A stretch of 15,197 nucleotides of DNA, taken from the NCBI GenBank assembly GCA_934307185.1, contig CAKRCJ010000025.1:1-15197 (forward strand), in the 5' to 3' direction. Under the pieces are notes generated by a model that was given only the letters and a program-made list of their open reading frames with translations, was not told the DNA's origin and did no database searches. Below, piece by piece: positions 1 through 6,237 of this stretch. The stretch's first letter is position 1; every line of letters begins with the position of its first letter. The DNA is from an uncultured Roseburia sp. (GTDB lineage Bacteria > Bacillota > Clostridia > Lachnospirales > Lachnospiraceae). The position numbers and the translations under genes were made by a program.

Positions 1-295
1 AAAATTTTATGCGTTGGATAACATTTTTCATGAGACGCTTTTAGATACAATCGGACGGCCAAATGTGACGAAGCTGATTACAGAGCCTTATATCCACATT
101 AGAAGATGGAGAAATTTTGAAATCCGGACAAAACAGAGGCTGACAGAGATTACAGAAGAGCATGAAAGCCTTATCTGCGCAATAGAAGCCGGAGACGGCG
201 CAGCTGCGAGGGAATGCCTGCACAATCATCTGGATACGGTGAACCGTTACAGCAAGGGCTTAAAAGAAAAGGAAGCACAGTATTTTTTAAACTGA
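1..295 (+). CDS. GntR-family transcriptional regulator, FCD domain, 3' end only
   Basis: This is the C-terminal part of a regulator whose 5' end lies outside the window; the frame is open to the left edge, so the TTG at 14 is not a real start. The visible part matches the end of an FCD ligand-binding domain: an LDxxFHxxLL segment at the start, then R-rich helices, an EHESLICAIEAGD segment and a closing AARECLHNHL helix. In FCD proteins the D, H, and later H residues of these segments help bind a metal and a small carboxylate ligand, and the missing N-terminus would be a GntR winged helix. It lies directly upstream of and in the same direction as the catabolic genes. Palindromes fitting the GntR operator rule lie around 1456, 1748 and 3250, so it is the natural candidate regulator of the island. 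The family call is firm; the regulatory link is inference. Confidence 0.85.
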   Translation, partial: KFYALDNIFHETLLDTIGRPNVTKLITEPYIHIRRWRNFEIRTKQRLTEITEEHESLICAIEAGDGAAARECLHNHLDTVNRYSKGLKEKEAQYFLN

Positions 296-365
296 AACAA
301 TGAAAAAAGCAATTTGTGCCCCGACTTATAACTTTATGTATGGATATATATAACACTTTTGGAAT

Positions 366-394
366 TAGGCAGATGCTGTTTTGTATGATAAAAT
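366..394 (+). promoter_or_regulatory. Candidate sigma-A promoter of the flavoprotein reductase gene
   Basis: TAGGCA (366-371), a 17-bp spacer and TAAAAT (389-394) form a moderate promoter about 70 bp before the start codon. An overlapping TATGAT at 384-389 is an alternative -10. The -35 matches consensus at only 4 of 6 positions, so this is tentative. With TAAAAT as -10, the Rex-like site at 408 begins 13 nt downstream, the same spacing as at the other two promoters of the island. Confidence 0.45.
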
Positions 395-407
395 AGAGAT
401 AACAACA

Positions 408-436
408 ACGTGAAAAAATTAACAAAGATTTTTCAC
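408..436 (+). promoter_or_regulatory. Rex-like half-site and inverted repeat in the reductase leader
   Basis: ACGTGAA-AAAA-TTAACAA (408-425) matches the Rex redox-repressor pattern TTGTKAA-N4-TTAACAA at 12 of 14 defined positions, with a perfect right half. It overlaps a perfect inverted repeat, GTGAAAAA (410-417) and TTTTTCAC (429-436), separated by 11 nt. Either could be an operator in the 5' leader; the inverted repeat could also form a weak AU-rich hairpin. Which one is functional cannot be told from sequence. Confidence 0.4.
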
Positions 437-461
437 CGCCTGATGGCAGAAGGAGAACAAA

Positions 462-1442
462 ATGAAAATTTTAGGTGTTTCTTTAGGAACAAAAAACGGT
501 AACAACGACACGATGTGCAGAGTTGCACTTGAAGCCGCAAAGAACGAGGGAGCAGAGATTGAATTTATCCATTTATTTGACTGGGATATCAAATACTGTT
601 CCGGATGTGTAGCATGTTCACGCGCACTTGTTATGGGAAAAGGAATGGTCTGTACACAGAAAGACGACTACAAAGCATTCTATGAGAAAATGGTAGAAGC
701 AGACGGTGTTTTATTTGTAGACCCTATTTTTGAATCAGGTGCATCCGGATTATTCCATGCAATTACAGACAGAATGGGACCGGGACATGATGCAGGAATG
801 ATGCTTGGCGCAAATTTCCAGATGCTTGAGAAAACAGGACAGGGACTTGACCCGAAATACTTCAGACAGAAACCTGTTTCTTTTGTAGGAATTGGTGGTT
901 CTGACTGGGCAGTACGTGTAGAGACAGACCATGCAATGCTTGCAATGAGCCCGGCATGGAAAGTAGTAGACAATGAATTCTTCTCCTGGTGCAAAGACGT
1001 TATCATGCAGGATGATAAAATCGAGCGTATGCAGCAGATTGGACGTAACCTTGTAGAAGCTGCAAAAGAAGTAATGGAAGACAATGCAAAAATGCAGATT
1101 CCGGTTGCAGAGAACAATAAGTCCTACTGGAAAGGAAAAGAAGGAGCATGTCCACACTGCCAGGGAAATAACTTCTACATTTATCCAGGAACAACAAAAT
1201 GTGTATGTGAGCTTTGCGGACTTGAGGGAACACTTGAAATCGTGGACGGTGCATTCAAATTCAAATTTGCTCCGGAAGATGAGCATAAAGCACATGATAT
1301 TATTTCCGGTAAAAAACTTCATGGAGATGATATCTTTGAGAATGAGGGACGTCTTATGAACCTCGGAAAAGATGAAGAGTTTAAGAGAAGAAAGGCATAT
1401 TACACAGCAGTATGTGAGCCTACACCATCTCCATCCAAATAA
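462..1442 (+). CDS. NAD(P)H-dependent FMN reductase / iron-sulfur flavoprotein-like, with C-terminal zinc ribbon
   Basis: A 326-residue cytosolic protein. Residues 1-205 have the flavodoxin-like fold of the NADPH-dependent FMN reductase family: a beta strand MKILGVSLGT, an N-rich phosphate loop KNGNND (11-16) and the DGVLFVDPIFESGASGLFHAITDR segment that usually packs on the flavin. Cysteines C46, C49 and C52 (CSGCVAC) followed by C64 recall the compact cluster motif of iron-sulfur flavoproteins, but the last gap is 11 residues instead of the usual 4-7. The C-terminal part carries CPHC (230-233) and CELC (249-252), a zinc-ribbon-like pair not usual in this family. The start is set by AGAAGGAG ending a few bases before ATG 462. 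It appears monocistronic, with a terminator hairpin at 1541. Likely role is electron transfer or reduction linked to the neighbouring enoate pathway; the substrate is unknown. Confidence 0.75.
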   Translation: MKILGVSLGTKNGNNDTMCRVALEAAKNEGAEIEFIHLFDWDIKYCSGCVACSRALVMGKGMVCTQKDDYKAFYEKMVEADGVLFVDPIFESGASGLFHAITDRMGPGHDAGMMLGANFQMLEKTGQGLDPKYFRQKPVSFVGIGGSDWAVRVETDHAMLAMSPAWKVVDNEFFSWCKDVIMQDDKIERMQQIGRNLVEAAKEVMEDNAKMQIPVAENNKSYWKGKEGACPHCQGNNFYIYPGTTKCVCELCGLEGTLEIVDGAFKFKFAPEDEHKAHDIISGKKLHGDDIFENEGRLMNLGKDEEFKRRKAYYTAVCEPTPSPSK

Positions 1443-1445
1443 TTT

Positions 1446-1480
1446 TTTTAGTCGTCTAGTCAACAAGTAGACAACTAAAA
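1446..1480. promoter_or_regulatory. Inverted repeat containing a CTWGTCRACWAG operator-like palindrome
   Basis: Just after the reductase stop codon, TTTTAGTCGTCTA (1446-1458) and TAGACAACTAAAA (1468-1480) form 13-nt arms with one mismatch around a 9-nt centre. Nested at 1456-1467 is CTAGTCAACAAG, which fits the same 12-mer as the palindromes at 1748-1759 and 3250-3261. The arms are T-rich on the left and A-rich on the right, opposite to a terminator, so I read this as a protein-binding site rather than a transcription stop. Confidence 0.5.
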
Positions 1481-1540
1481 GTGTCTGTTACATGCGAATA
1501 TTCGGTACAGAATACATAACAGGAAAGACAACACAGTGTG

Positions 1541-1597
1541 GGGCTGCCATCTGAAAAGATAGAAATATCTGCTCAGAGGGCAGCCCTATTTTACTTT
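1541..1597 (+). terminator. Terminator-like hairpin after the reductase gene
   Basis: GGGCTGCC (1541-1548) pairs with GGCAGCCC (1579-1586). Inside, TCTG (1550-1553) pairs with CAGA (1574-1577), and AGATA-GAAA-TATCT (1557-1570) closes with a GAAA tetraloop. A T-rich run, TATTTTACTTT, follows. This is a good intrinsic terminator for the reductase transcript, although it lies about 100 bp past the stop codon. The layered structure could also be a small structured RNA. Confidence 0.65.
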
Positions 1598-1645
1598 ATA
1601 GGAAATTGCTTTCCTGTAAAGTAAAAAACGCTCCGCGAGGATGCG
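1589..1645. repeat. Long palindromic hairpin, possible extragenic repeat element
   Basis: TTTTACTTTATAGGAAA (1589-1605), a 4-nt loop TTGC, and TTTCCTGTAAAGTAAAA (1610-1626) form a 17-bp stem with a single U-G wobble. A second small GC-rich hairpin follows at 1629-1645 (CGCTCC, loop GCGA, GGA-T-GCG). The left arm shares its T-rich run with the terminator at 1541. Such compact paired hairpins in non-coding DNA are typical of dispersed palindromic repeats, but copy number cannot be judged from a single window. Confidence 0.5.
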
Positions 1646-1738
1646 CTAAGGCACATTCTTTATTCTATTATAATTGGTTATAACTTATAATTATTGAACA
1701 TATACAGATAAAGGTATAAGCAAAATGCACAATAAAGC

Positions 1739-1767
1739 TTGCCAAAACTTGTCAACTAGTTTACAAT
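1739..1767 (+). promoter_or_regulatory. Sigma-A promoter of the MFS gene with operator in the spacer
   Basis: TTGCCA (1739-1744), a 17-bp spacer and TACAAT (1762-1767) give 5 of 6 matches in both boxes. The spacer contains CTTGTCAACTAG (1748-1759), an imperfect palindrome related to the perfect one at 3250-3261. A repressor bound there would cover both boxes. The rest of the 1443-1833 gap holds the elements listed separately and an AT-rich stretch at about 1660-1700. Confidence 0.7.
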
Positions 1768-1780
1768 AATCTACATAAGG

Positions 1781-1798
1781 TTGTTAAAAAAATGACAA
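1781..1798. promoter_or_regulatory. Rex-like operator in the MFS leader
   Basis: TTGTTAA-AAAA-ATGACAA matches the Rex consensus TTGTTAA-N4-TTAACAA at 12 of 14 defined positions, with a perfect left half. It starts 13 nt after the -10 box ending at 1767, about where the early transcript begins. The same bases could be read as a second promoter (TTGTTA, 16 bp, TAAAAT at 1803-1808), which is the main competing explanation. Confidence 0.5.
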
Positions 1799-1833
1799 TC
1801 TTTAAAATACTAGAGGATGTTTAGGAGGTTTTT

Positions 1834-3105
1834 ATGAACAACAAAAAAACAGGTGCCTTCAATCTTGGAGGCAGAGGATTTCTTATGGTTATCCTTTCAT
1901 TTTTATCATGTTACATGTATTCCGCACTTACATCGGATATGATTAATGTAATGCCGGACGCATATGCCGGAATTTATCAGATTGATGCGAATGCAATTGC
2001 AACACTTCCAACGATTGCAGCGTTTGTTGGTATTGTTACCTCAATTATCTGGGGCAAACTGATGTCTGTTTCCACAGCATCAAAAATGTGGTCCGTTTCC
2101 ATGTTTATCACAGGTATTTTTGCAATTATCTGGTCTACAGGAAAGACATTTCCAGTTTTTGCAATCGGATATTTTGTCTGTTATGCATGTACATTAGCAT
2201 CTGCAATGCTTTTAAGCTATCAGGTACTTGCTTACTGGTTCCCGACCAAAAGAGGTGCTGCGCTTGGTATTGCAACCGCAGGATTTCCACTTTCCGCAGC
2301 AACAACCGCTAATTTCTGTGGCATGTTTGCAGGAACAGGACACCCGGAAATGTATTTTAGAATTGTAGGAATTATTGCTCTGGTTCTTGGTGTTGTTATT
2401 TTACTTGTTGTAAGAGACTTCCCGGAAGAAGTTGGTTCATATCCGGACAACAATAAAGAGTTTGATTTTGAAACAGAAAAGAAAAAACATAAAGAAAATC
2501 TTGAGTATTTGAAAAATTCAAAATGGACCGTAAAGAAATGTCTTATGACAGGCCGTATGTGGGTTTTATGGGTTGCAGTAGGAGCAACAGGCTTCCTCTC
2601 CATGGGAATTATGTCTAACTTCGTTGGAAAATTCCTTGAGCAGGGTTATGAGATGGGAACCATTATGGTAATGCTTGCTGTTTCCGGTGTACTTGCAATT
2701 CCGGGTTCCATGATTGTCGGCTGGTTAGACGTCAGATTTGGAACAAAGAAAGCAGGAGTTATCGTAAACGCAGCCGCATTAATCGCTGTTGTATTTAACC
2801 TGACACCGTTCCGTCCATTACATTTTATTTCACTCCCGATTTTAGCATGTATGTTAGGAGGTTCTTCAAACCTGATGGCTTCCTGTACATCAGCAATCTG
2901 GGGAAGATACGATTTCCAGAATGCATTCCGTGTTATCCAGCCTTTGAACTCTCTTATGACTGGTGTCGGCATTACCGTCGTATTCATTATCGGACATAAC
3001 GTAAGCTACTGGATGGCATATGCAGCAATGGCAGTAATTGCAGCAGCAGGACTTATCGCTATGATTGCATTAAAAGTAGAGCCAATCGATGATGATGTAA
3101 GATAA
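1834..3105 (+). CDS. MFS transporter, oxalate/formate antiporter (OFA)-like family
   Basis: A 423-residue integral membrane protein with about 12 hydrophobic segments and a charged central loop at roughly residues 193-235 (rich in D, E, K). Between segments 8 and 9 is the MFS loop GWLDVRFGTKK, and near segment 5 is YWFPTKRGAALGIATAG, very close to the WFPxKRGxALGI signature of the OFA family. Members move small organic anions, often by anion exchange or proton symport. The start ATG has AGGAGG 5 nt upstream. It has its own promoter (1739) and terminator (3141). Its position between the reductase and the CoA-ligase operon, with shared operator types, suggests that it imports the carboxylate substrate or exports the reduced product. 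The family is confident; the substrate is not known. Confidence 0.85.
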   Translation: MNNKKTGAFNLGGRGFLMVILSFLSCYMYSALTSDMINVMPDAYAGIYQIDANAIATLPTIAAFVGIVTSIIWGKLMSVSTASKMWSVSMFITGIFAIIWSTGKTFPVFAIGYFVCYACTLASAMLLSYQVLAYWFPTKRGAALGIATAGFPLSAATTANFCGMFAGTGHPEMYFRIVGIIALVLGVVILLVVRDFPEEVGSYPDNNKEFDFETEKKKHKENLEYLKNSKWTVKKCLMTGRMWVLWVAVGATGFLSMGIMSNFVGKFLEQGYEMGTIMVMLAVSGVLAIPGSMIVGWLDVRFGTKKAGVIVNAAALIAVVFNLTPFRPLHFISLPILACMLGGSSNLMASCTSAIWGRYDFQNAFRVIQPLNSLMTGVGITVVFIIGHNVSYWMAYAAMAVIAAAGLIAMIALKVEPIDDDVR

Positions 3106-3140
3106 TAAAATTTTTACTGCATAAACTTTCAATTTAAGTT

Positions 3141-3211
3141 AAGGCATTTCATTTGTGAATTTTGTGACAAAAAGTTGCAGAAATTGATAAAAGAAATGCC
3201 TTTTCTACTTT
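3141..3211 (+). terminator. Intrinsic terminator after the MFS gene
   Basis: AAGGCATTTC (3141-3150) and GAAATGCCTT (3193-3202) form a 10-bp stem followed by TTTTCTACTTT. The 42-nt loop contains a small internal palindrome, TTTTGTGACAAAA. It lies 36 bp after the MFS stop codon and directly before the ligase promoter, so the two are separate transcription units. Confidence 0.7.
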
Positions 3212-3237
3212 ACAAATTGCACGGAGGCTGTTATTAT
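3209..3237 (+). promoter_or_regulatory. Sigma-A promoter of the ligase-ACAD-Etf operon
   Basis: TTTACA (3209-3214), a 17-bp spacer and TATTAT (3232-3237) give 5 of 6 matches in both boxes. The expected start point is near 3244, immediately before the palindromes at 3248-3268. Confidence 0.65.
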
Positions 3238-3247
3238 ATATACAACA

Positions 3248-3268
3248 AACTTGTCGACAAGTTAACAA
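3248..3268. promoter_or_regulatory. Overlapping GntR-type palindrome and Rex-like operator
   Basis: AACTTGTCGACAAGTT (3248-3263) is a perfect 16-bp palindrome whose core TTGTC-GACAA obeys the GntR rule yGTM-N0-1-KACr. Overlapping it, TTGTCGA-CAAG-TTAACAA (3251-3268) matches the Rex pattern at 12 of 14 defined positions, with a perfect right half, and starts 13 nt after the -10 box. The two sites cannot be occupied together, so two signals may compete here. The Rex-like half also abuts the weak AAGAGG ribosome binding site of the ligase gene. Confidence 0.6.
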
Positions 3269-3277
3269 GAGGCAGAT

Positions 3278-5047
3278 ATGGAACAAAACATCATTTTAGA
3301 AAGTGACAGATTAATAGAAAAAACAATCGCACAATGTTTTGAATACAGAGTGAGTCTTACACCGGACGCACCTGCCGTTGAGTTTGAAGGAGAAGTGATT
3401 TCCTGGCAGGAGTTAGACAGACTGTCCGACTGGCTTGTCTGGAGGTTTGATTTTCTTGGAATAAAAAGAGGAACAAGAGCCGGAATATGGTGTGGTAATA
3501 ATCTTCAGTGGATAATCGTGTTTTTAGGTCTTCAAAAGATAGGTGCAACAGCCGTATTGATTAATCCAGGCTATCTGGCAGATGAGCTTCATAAAATTAT
3601 CTCTTATTCCGATGTGGAATATCTGTTTTATGGAGAGGAATTTAAAAATGCGGACCTGACAAAAATACTTGCGGATGCGGATATTTCCACAACGCTGCAT
3701 TTAAAGCAGACAATTCCGATTGAGTTAAAAGAGGCTGTGGACTTTATGAAGAAAGGCGCAGCAGAATTAACCAAAGCCAAGGAGGAGAAAATCCGCAGCT
3801 TAAAGCAGCTTCCCGATTGTAAAGATACCGCATGTATGTTGTTTACATCGGGAACAACTGCCCTTCCAAAGGGCGTATTACTTACCCATTATAATCTTGT
3901 AAACGATGCAGTGCTTACTGCAAAAGCAATGCACTGGGAAAAAGAAGACAAAATATGTGTCATGGTTCCACTTTTCCACTGTTTCGGAATGACAAGCTGT
4001 CTGCTCGGAAGTATCATAACCGGATGCTGTCTTTACGTTATGAAGTATTACCGGACTATTGATGCATTAGAGGGAATACAAAATCATGGATGCACCGTGT
4101 TAAATGGGGTTCCTTCGATGTTTCTTGCCATGGTGCATAACAGACGTTTTGATGAATTTAAGCTTGACAGTTTAAGATCCGGCATTATTGCAGGCTCGCC
4201 GCTTTCGGCAGCTGATTACAGGATGATATGTGAAAAGCTGGGAATGGAAAAGCTTTTGATGTCCTACGGGCAGACGGAGACTTCACCCGGAGTCAGTTTT
4301 TCAGAATATGATGAGACAATCGAACAGAAATGTGATAATGCAGGTTTTCTCATACCATACATTGAGGTATGTGTCTGGGGAGCTTGGGGAGAGCAGAATA
4401 TTTATCACTGCAATGTCATAAAACCGGATGGCAGGGTGCTAGGCATGGAAAAGCCTGGGGAAACACATGTAAAATATATAAGCTCTGCCGGGGATAAACG
4501 CAGTGCAGTCTGCACGAAAGGTACTTTTTTTTCGAAAGGAGAAATTGGTGTCCGTGGATTTAATGTAATGCAGGGTTATTTCCGCAGGGAGAAAGACACA
4601 AAGGAAACACTGACAGAGGATGGATGGCTTCATACCGGGGATCTTGGATTTGTAGATGACAGCGGCAGAATACATATAAACGGCAGAATTAAGGAGATGA
4701 TTATCCGCGGCGGCGAAAACATCAGCCCGGTGGAGATTGAAGAATGTATCCGGATGCTGCCACAGATAAGTGACGTCAAGGCAGTCGGTGTCCCACAGGC
4801 AGTTTTGCAGGAGGAGATTGCAGCCTGCATTGTTTTGAAAAATAATTGTCAGCTCACAGAAAAAGAAGTAGTGGAGCATTGCAAAAAGTATCTTGCGGCG
4901 TATAAAGTCCCACGGTATATTGCTTTTTTTGAAAAGCTTCCCATGAATTCCAGCAATAAGATAAAAATAGGTGAGTTAAAAGAGCAAATGAGAGTGTTCG
5001 CACTCACAAATAAAATAGATTTATGCGGTTTTCCGCATTCTTTATAA
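3278..5047 (+). CDS. Acyl-CoA synthetase (AMP-forming), acyl-adenylate-forming family
   Basis: A 589-residue enzyme that should activate a carboxylic acid to its CoA thioester with ATP, releasing AMP and pyrophosphate. Visible motifs are the phosphate loop TSGTTALPKG (190-199), YGQTE (330-334), HTGD (452-455), and GRIKEMIIRGGENISPVEIE (469-488) at the hinge of the mobile C-terminal domain. The catalytic lysine is probably K561 in SNKIKIGEL. Two features are odd. About 45-50 extra residues lie between the IPYIEV strand (359-364) and GEIGVRGFNVMQGYF (421-435), including IYHCNVIKPDGRVLGMEKPG. There is also a short extra tail after residue 570. The start is ATG 3278 behind a weak AAGAGG. It is the first gene of the operon, 11 nt before the acyl-CoA dehydrogenase, like carB in the caffeate pathway. 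The substrate is probably an aromatic or other unsaturated acid. Confidence 0.85.
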   Translation: MEQNIILESDRLIEKTIAQCFEYRVSLTPDAPAVEFEGEVISWQELDRLSDWLVWRFDFLGIKRGTRAGIWCGNNLQWIIVFLGLQKIGATAVLINPGYLADELHKIISYSDVEYLFYGEEFKNADLTKILADADISTTLHLKQTIPIELKEAVDFMKKGAAELTKAKEEKIRSLKQLPDCKDTACMLFTSGTTALPKGVLLTHYNLVNDAVLTAKAMHWEKEDKICVMVPLFHCFGMTSCLLGSIITGCCLYVMKYYRTIDALEGIQNHGCTVLNGVPSMFLAMVHNRRFDEFKLDSLRSGIIAGSPLSAADYRMICEKLGMEKLLMSYGQTETSPGVSFSEYDETIEQKCDNAGFLIPYIEVCVWGAWGEQNIYHCNVIKPDGRVLGMEKPGETHVKYISSAGDKRSAVCTKGTFFSKGEIGVRGFNVMQGYFRREKDTKETLTEDGWLHTGDLGFVDDSGRIHINGRIKEMIIRGGENISPVEIEECIRMLPQISDVKAVGVPQAVLQEEIAACIVLKNNCQLTEKEVVEHCKKYLAAYKVPRYIAFFEKLPMNSSNKIKIGELKEQMRVFALTNKIDLCGFPHSL

Positions 5048-5058
5048 GGAGGTAAAAA

Positions 5059-6201
5059 ATGATTCTTTCAAAAGAACATGAACTGATGAGAAAGAACTTC
5101 CGCAACTTCGCGGAGACTGAATTTACAACAGAAATTCAGGAGCAGTTAGACAGAGAAGGAGAATTTAACTGGGACATCTGGAAAAAAATTGCAAAATATG
5201 GTTTTGCAGGAACAAAAATCCCGGTAGAATATGGCGGACAGGGCGGTGATTATCTCGCTTACGCACTGATGAATGAAGAATTTGCACGCGTGTGTCCGGT
5301 ACTTGCAATTTATGCCAATACACCAAACTCCCTTGGTGGTGGACCACTGTTACAGTGTGGCAATAAAGAACAGCTTGAAAAATATTTAACTCCTGCAGCA
5401 AAAGGAGAAAAACATATTGTGTTTGCACTGACTGAACCGGGAGCAGGTTCTGACCCGGGAAGCATGACAACAAGGGCAACAGCAGACGGAGATTACTATG
5501 TATTAAACGGACGTAAATGCTTTATTTCCGGAGCACCGATTGCTGATTATGCGATTGTGTATGCAAGAACAAACCCGGAATTAAAAGGGGCAAAAGGAAT
5601 TTCCATGTTTATCGTAGATATGCATTTAGAAGGTGTATCCTGTGGAAAACCGGAACCTAAGATGGGAATTAACGGATATCCGACCAGTGATATTGTTTTT
5701 GAAAATGTCCGCGTTCATAAGAGCGACTTATTAGGACCTTTAGACAAAGGTTATGCCGTTGCAATGAAAACACTTGACGGTGGACGTCTCGGTGTTGCAG
5801 CACAGTCCCTTGGTATCGCACAGGGTGCGTTAGAAGAAGCAATTGCTTATGCAAAAGAGAGAAAACAGTTCGGAAAACCAATCAGCTATAACCAGGGTGT
5901 AAGCTTTATGCTTGCAGATATGGCAACTGAAATTGAAGCAGCAAGAAACCTAATTTACAGTGCAGCACAGGCAAAGGATATGGATGCAAAAGATGCTTCC
6001 ACACAGTGCTCCATGGCAAAATACTATGCTTCTGAGATGGCAAACCGCGTCTGCGCGAAAGCAATTCAAATTCATGGCGGATATGGATTTATCAAAGATT
6101 ACAAAGTAGAGAGACTTTACAGAGATGCCCGTGTCATGACCTTATACGAGGGAACAAGCCAGGTACAGCAGATTGTAATTTCAAGAAGTCTGTTAAAATA
6201 A
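5059..6201 (+). CDS. Acyl-CoA dehydrogenase / enoyl-CoA reductase
   Basis: A 380-residue FAD enzyme of normal family length. FALTEPGAGSDPGSMTTRA (residues about 121-139) forms part of the flavin and substrate site. KCFISGAPIADY replaces the commoner K-x-W/F-ITNG-x-AD segment. RKQFGKPI and the QIHGGYGFIKDY segment near the C-terminus are diagnostic. E364 in LYEGTSQ is at the position of the catalytic base of short-chain and butyryl-CoA dehydrogenases, and this distinguishes it from CaiA, which lacks the YEGT motif. AAGGAGGT lies just upstream of ATG 5059. Its place after a CoA ligase and before etfBA parallels CarC, so in vivo it more likely reduces an enoyl-CoA than oxidises an acyl-CoA. A simple beta-oxidation role is less likely because no hydratase, hydroxyacyl-CoA dehydrogenase or thiolase is nearby. 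Confidence 0.9.
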   Translation: MILSKEHELMRKNFRNFAETEFTTEIQEQLDREGEFNWDIWKKIAKYGFAGTKIPVEYGGQGGDYLAYALMNEEFARVCPVLAIYANTPNSLGGGPLLQCGNKEQLEKYLTPAAKGEKHIVFALTEPGAGSDPGSMTTRATADGDYYVLNGRKCFISGAPIADYAIVYARTNPELKGAKGISMFIVDMHLEGVSCGKPEPKMGINGYPTSDIVFENVRVHKSDLLGPLDKGYAVAMKTLDGGRLGVAAQSLGIAQGALEEAIAYAKERKQFGKPISYNQGVSFMLADMATEIEAARNLIYSAAQAKDMDAKDASTQCSMAKYYASEMANRVCAKAIQIHGGYGFIKDYKVERLYRDARVMTLYEGTSQVQQIVISRSLLK

Positions 6202-6237
6202 TCCTAGAGTTAAAGTAAATAAAAAGGAGTAATTGAA

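Noticed and set aside
750..1466. Long open frame of 238 codons on the - strand
   Set aside because: It is antisense to the flavoprotein reductase, which has a good ribosome binding site and family motifs; the - strand product resembles nothing.
3162..3174. TTTTGTGACAAAA palindrome as a further GntR or CRP/FNR site
   Set aside because: It sits inside the loop of the MFS terminator, away from any promoter box, and does not fit CTWGTCRACWAG; more likely part of the hairpin.
5059..6201. Assignment of the acyl-CoA dehydrogenase as crotonobetaine reductase CaiA
   Set aside because: The catalytic region here is YEGTSQ, unlike CaiA, and no CaiB-type CoA transferase or betaine transporter is nearby.
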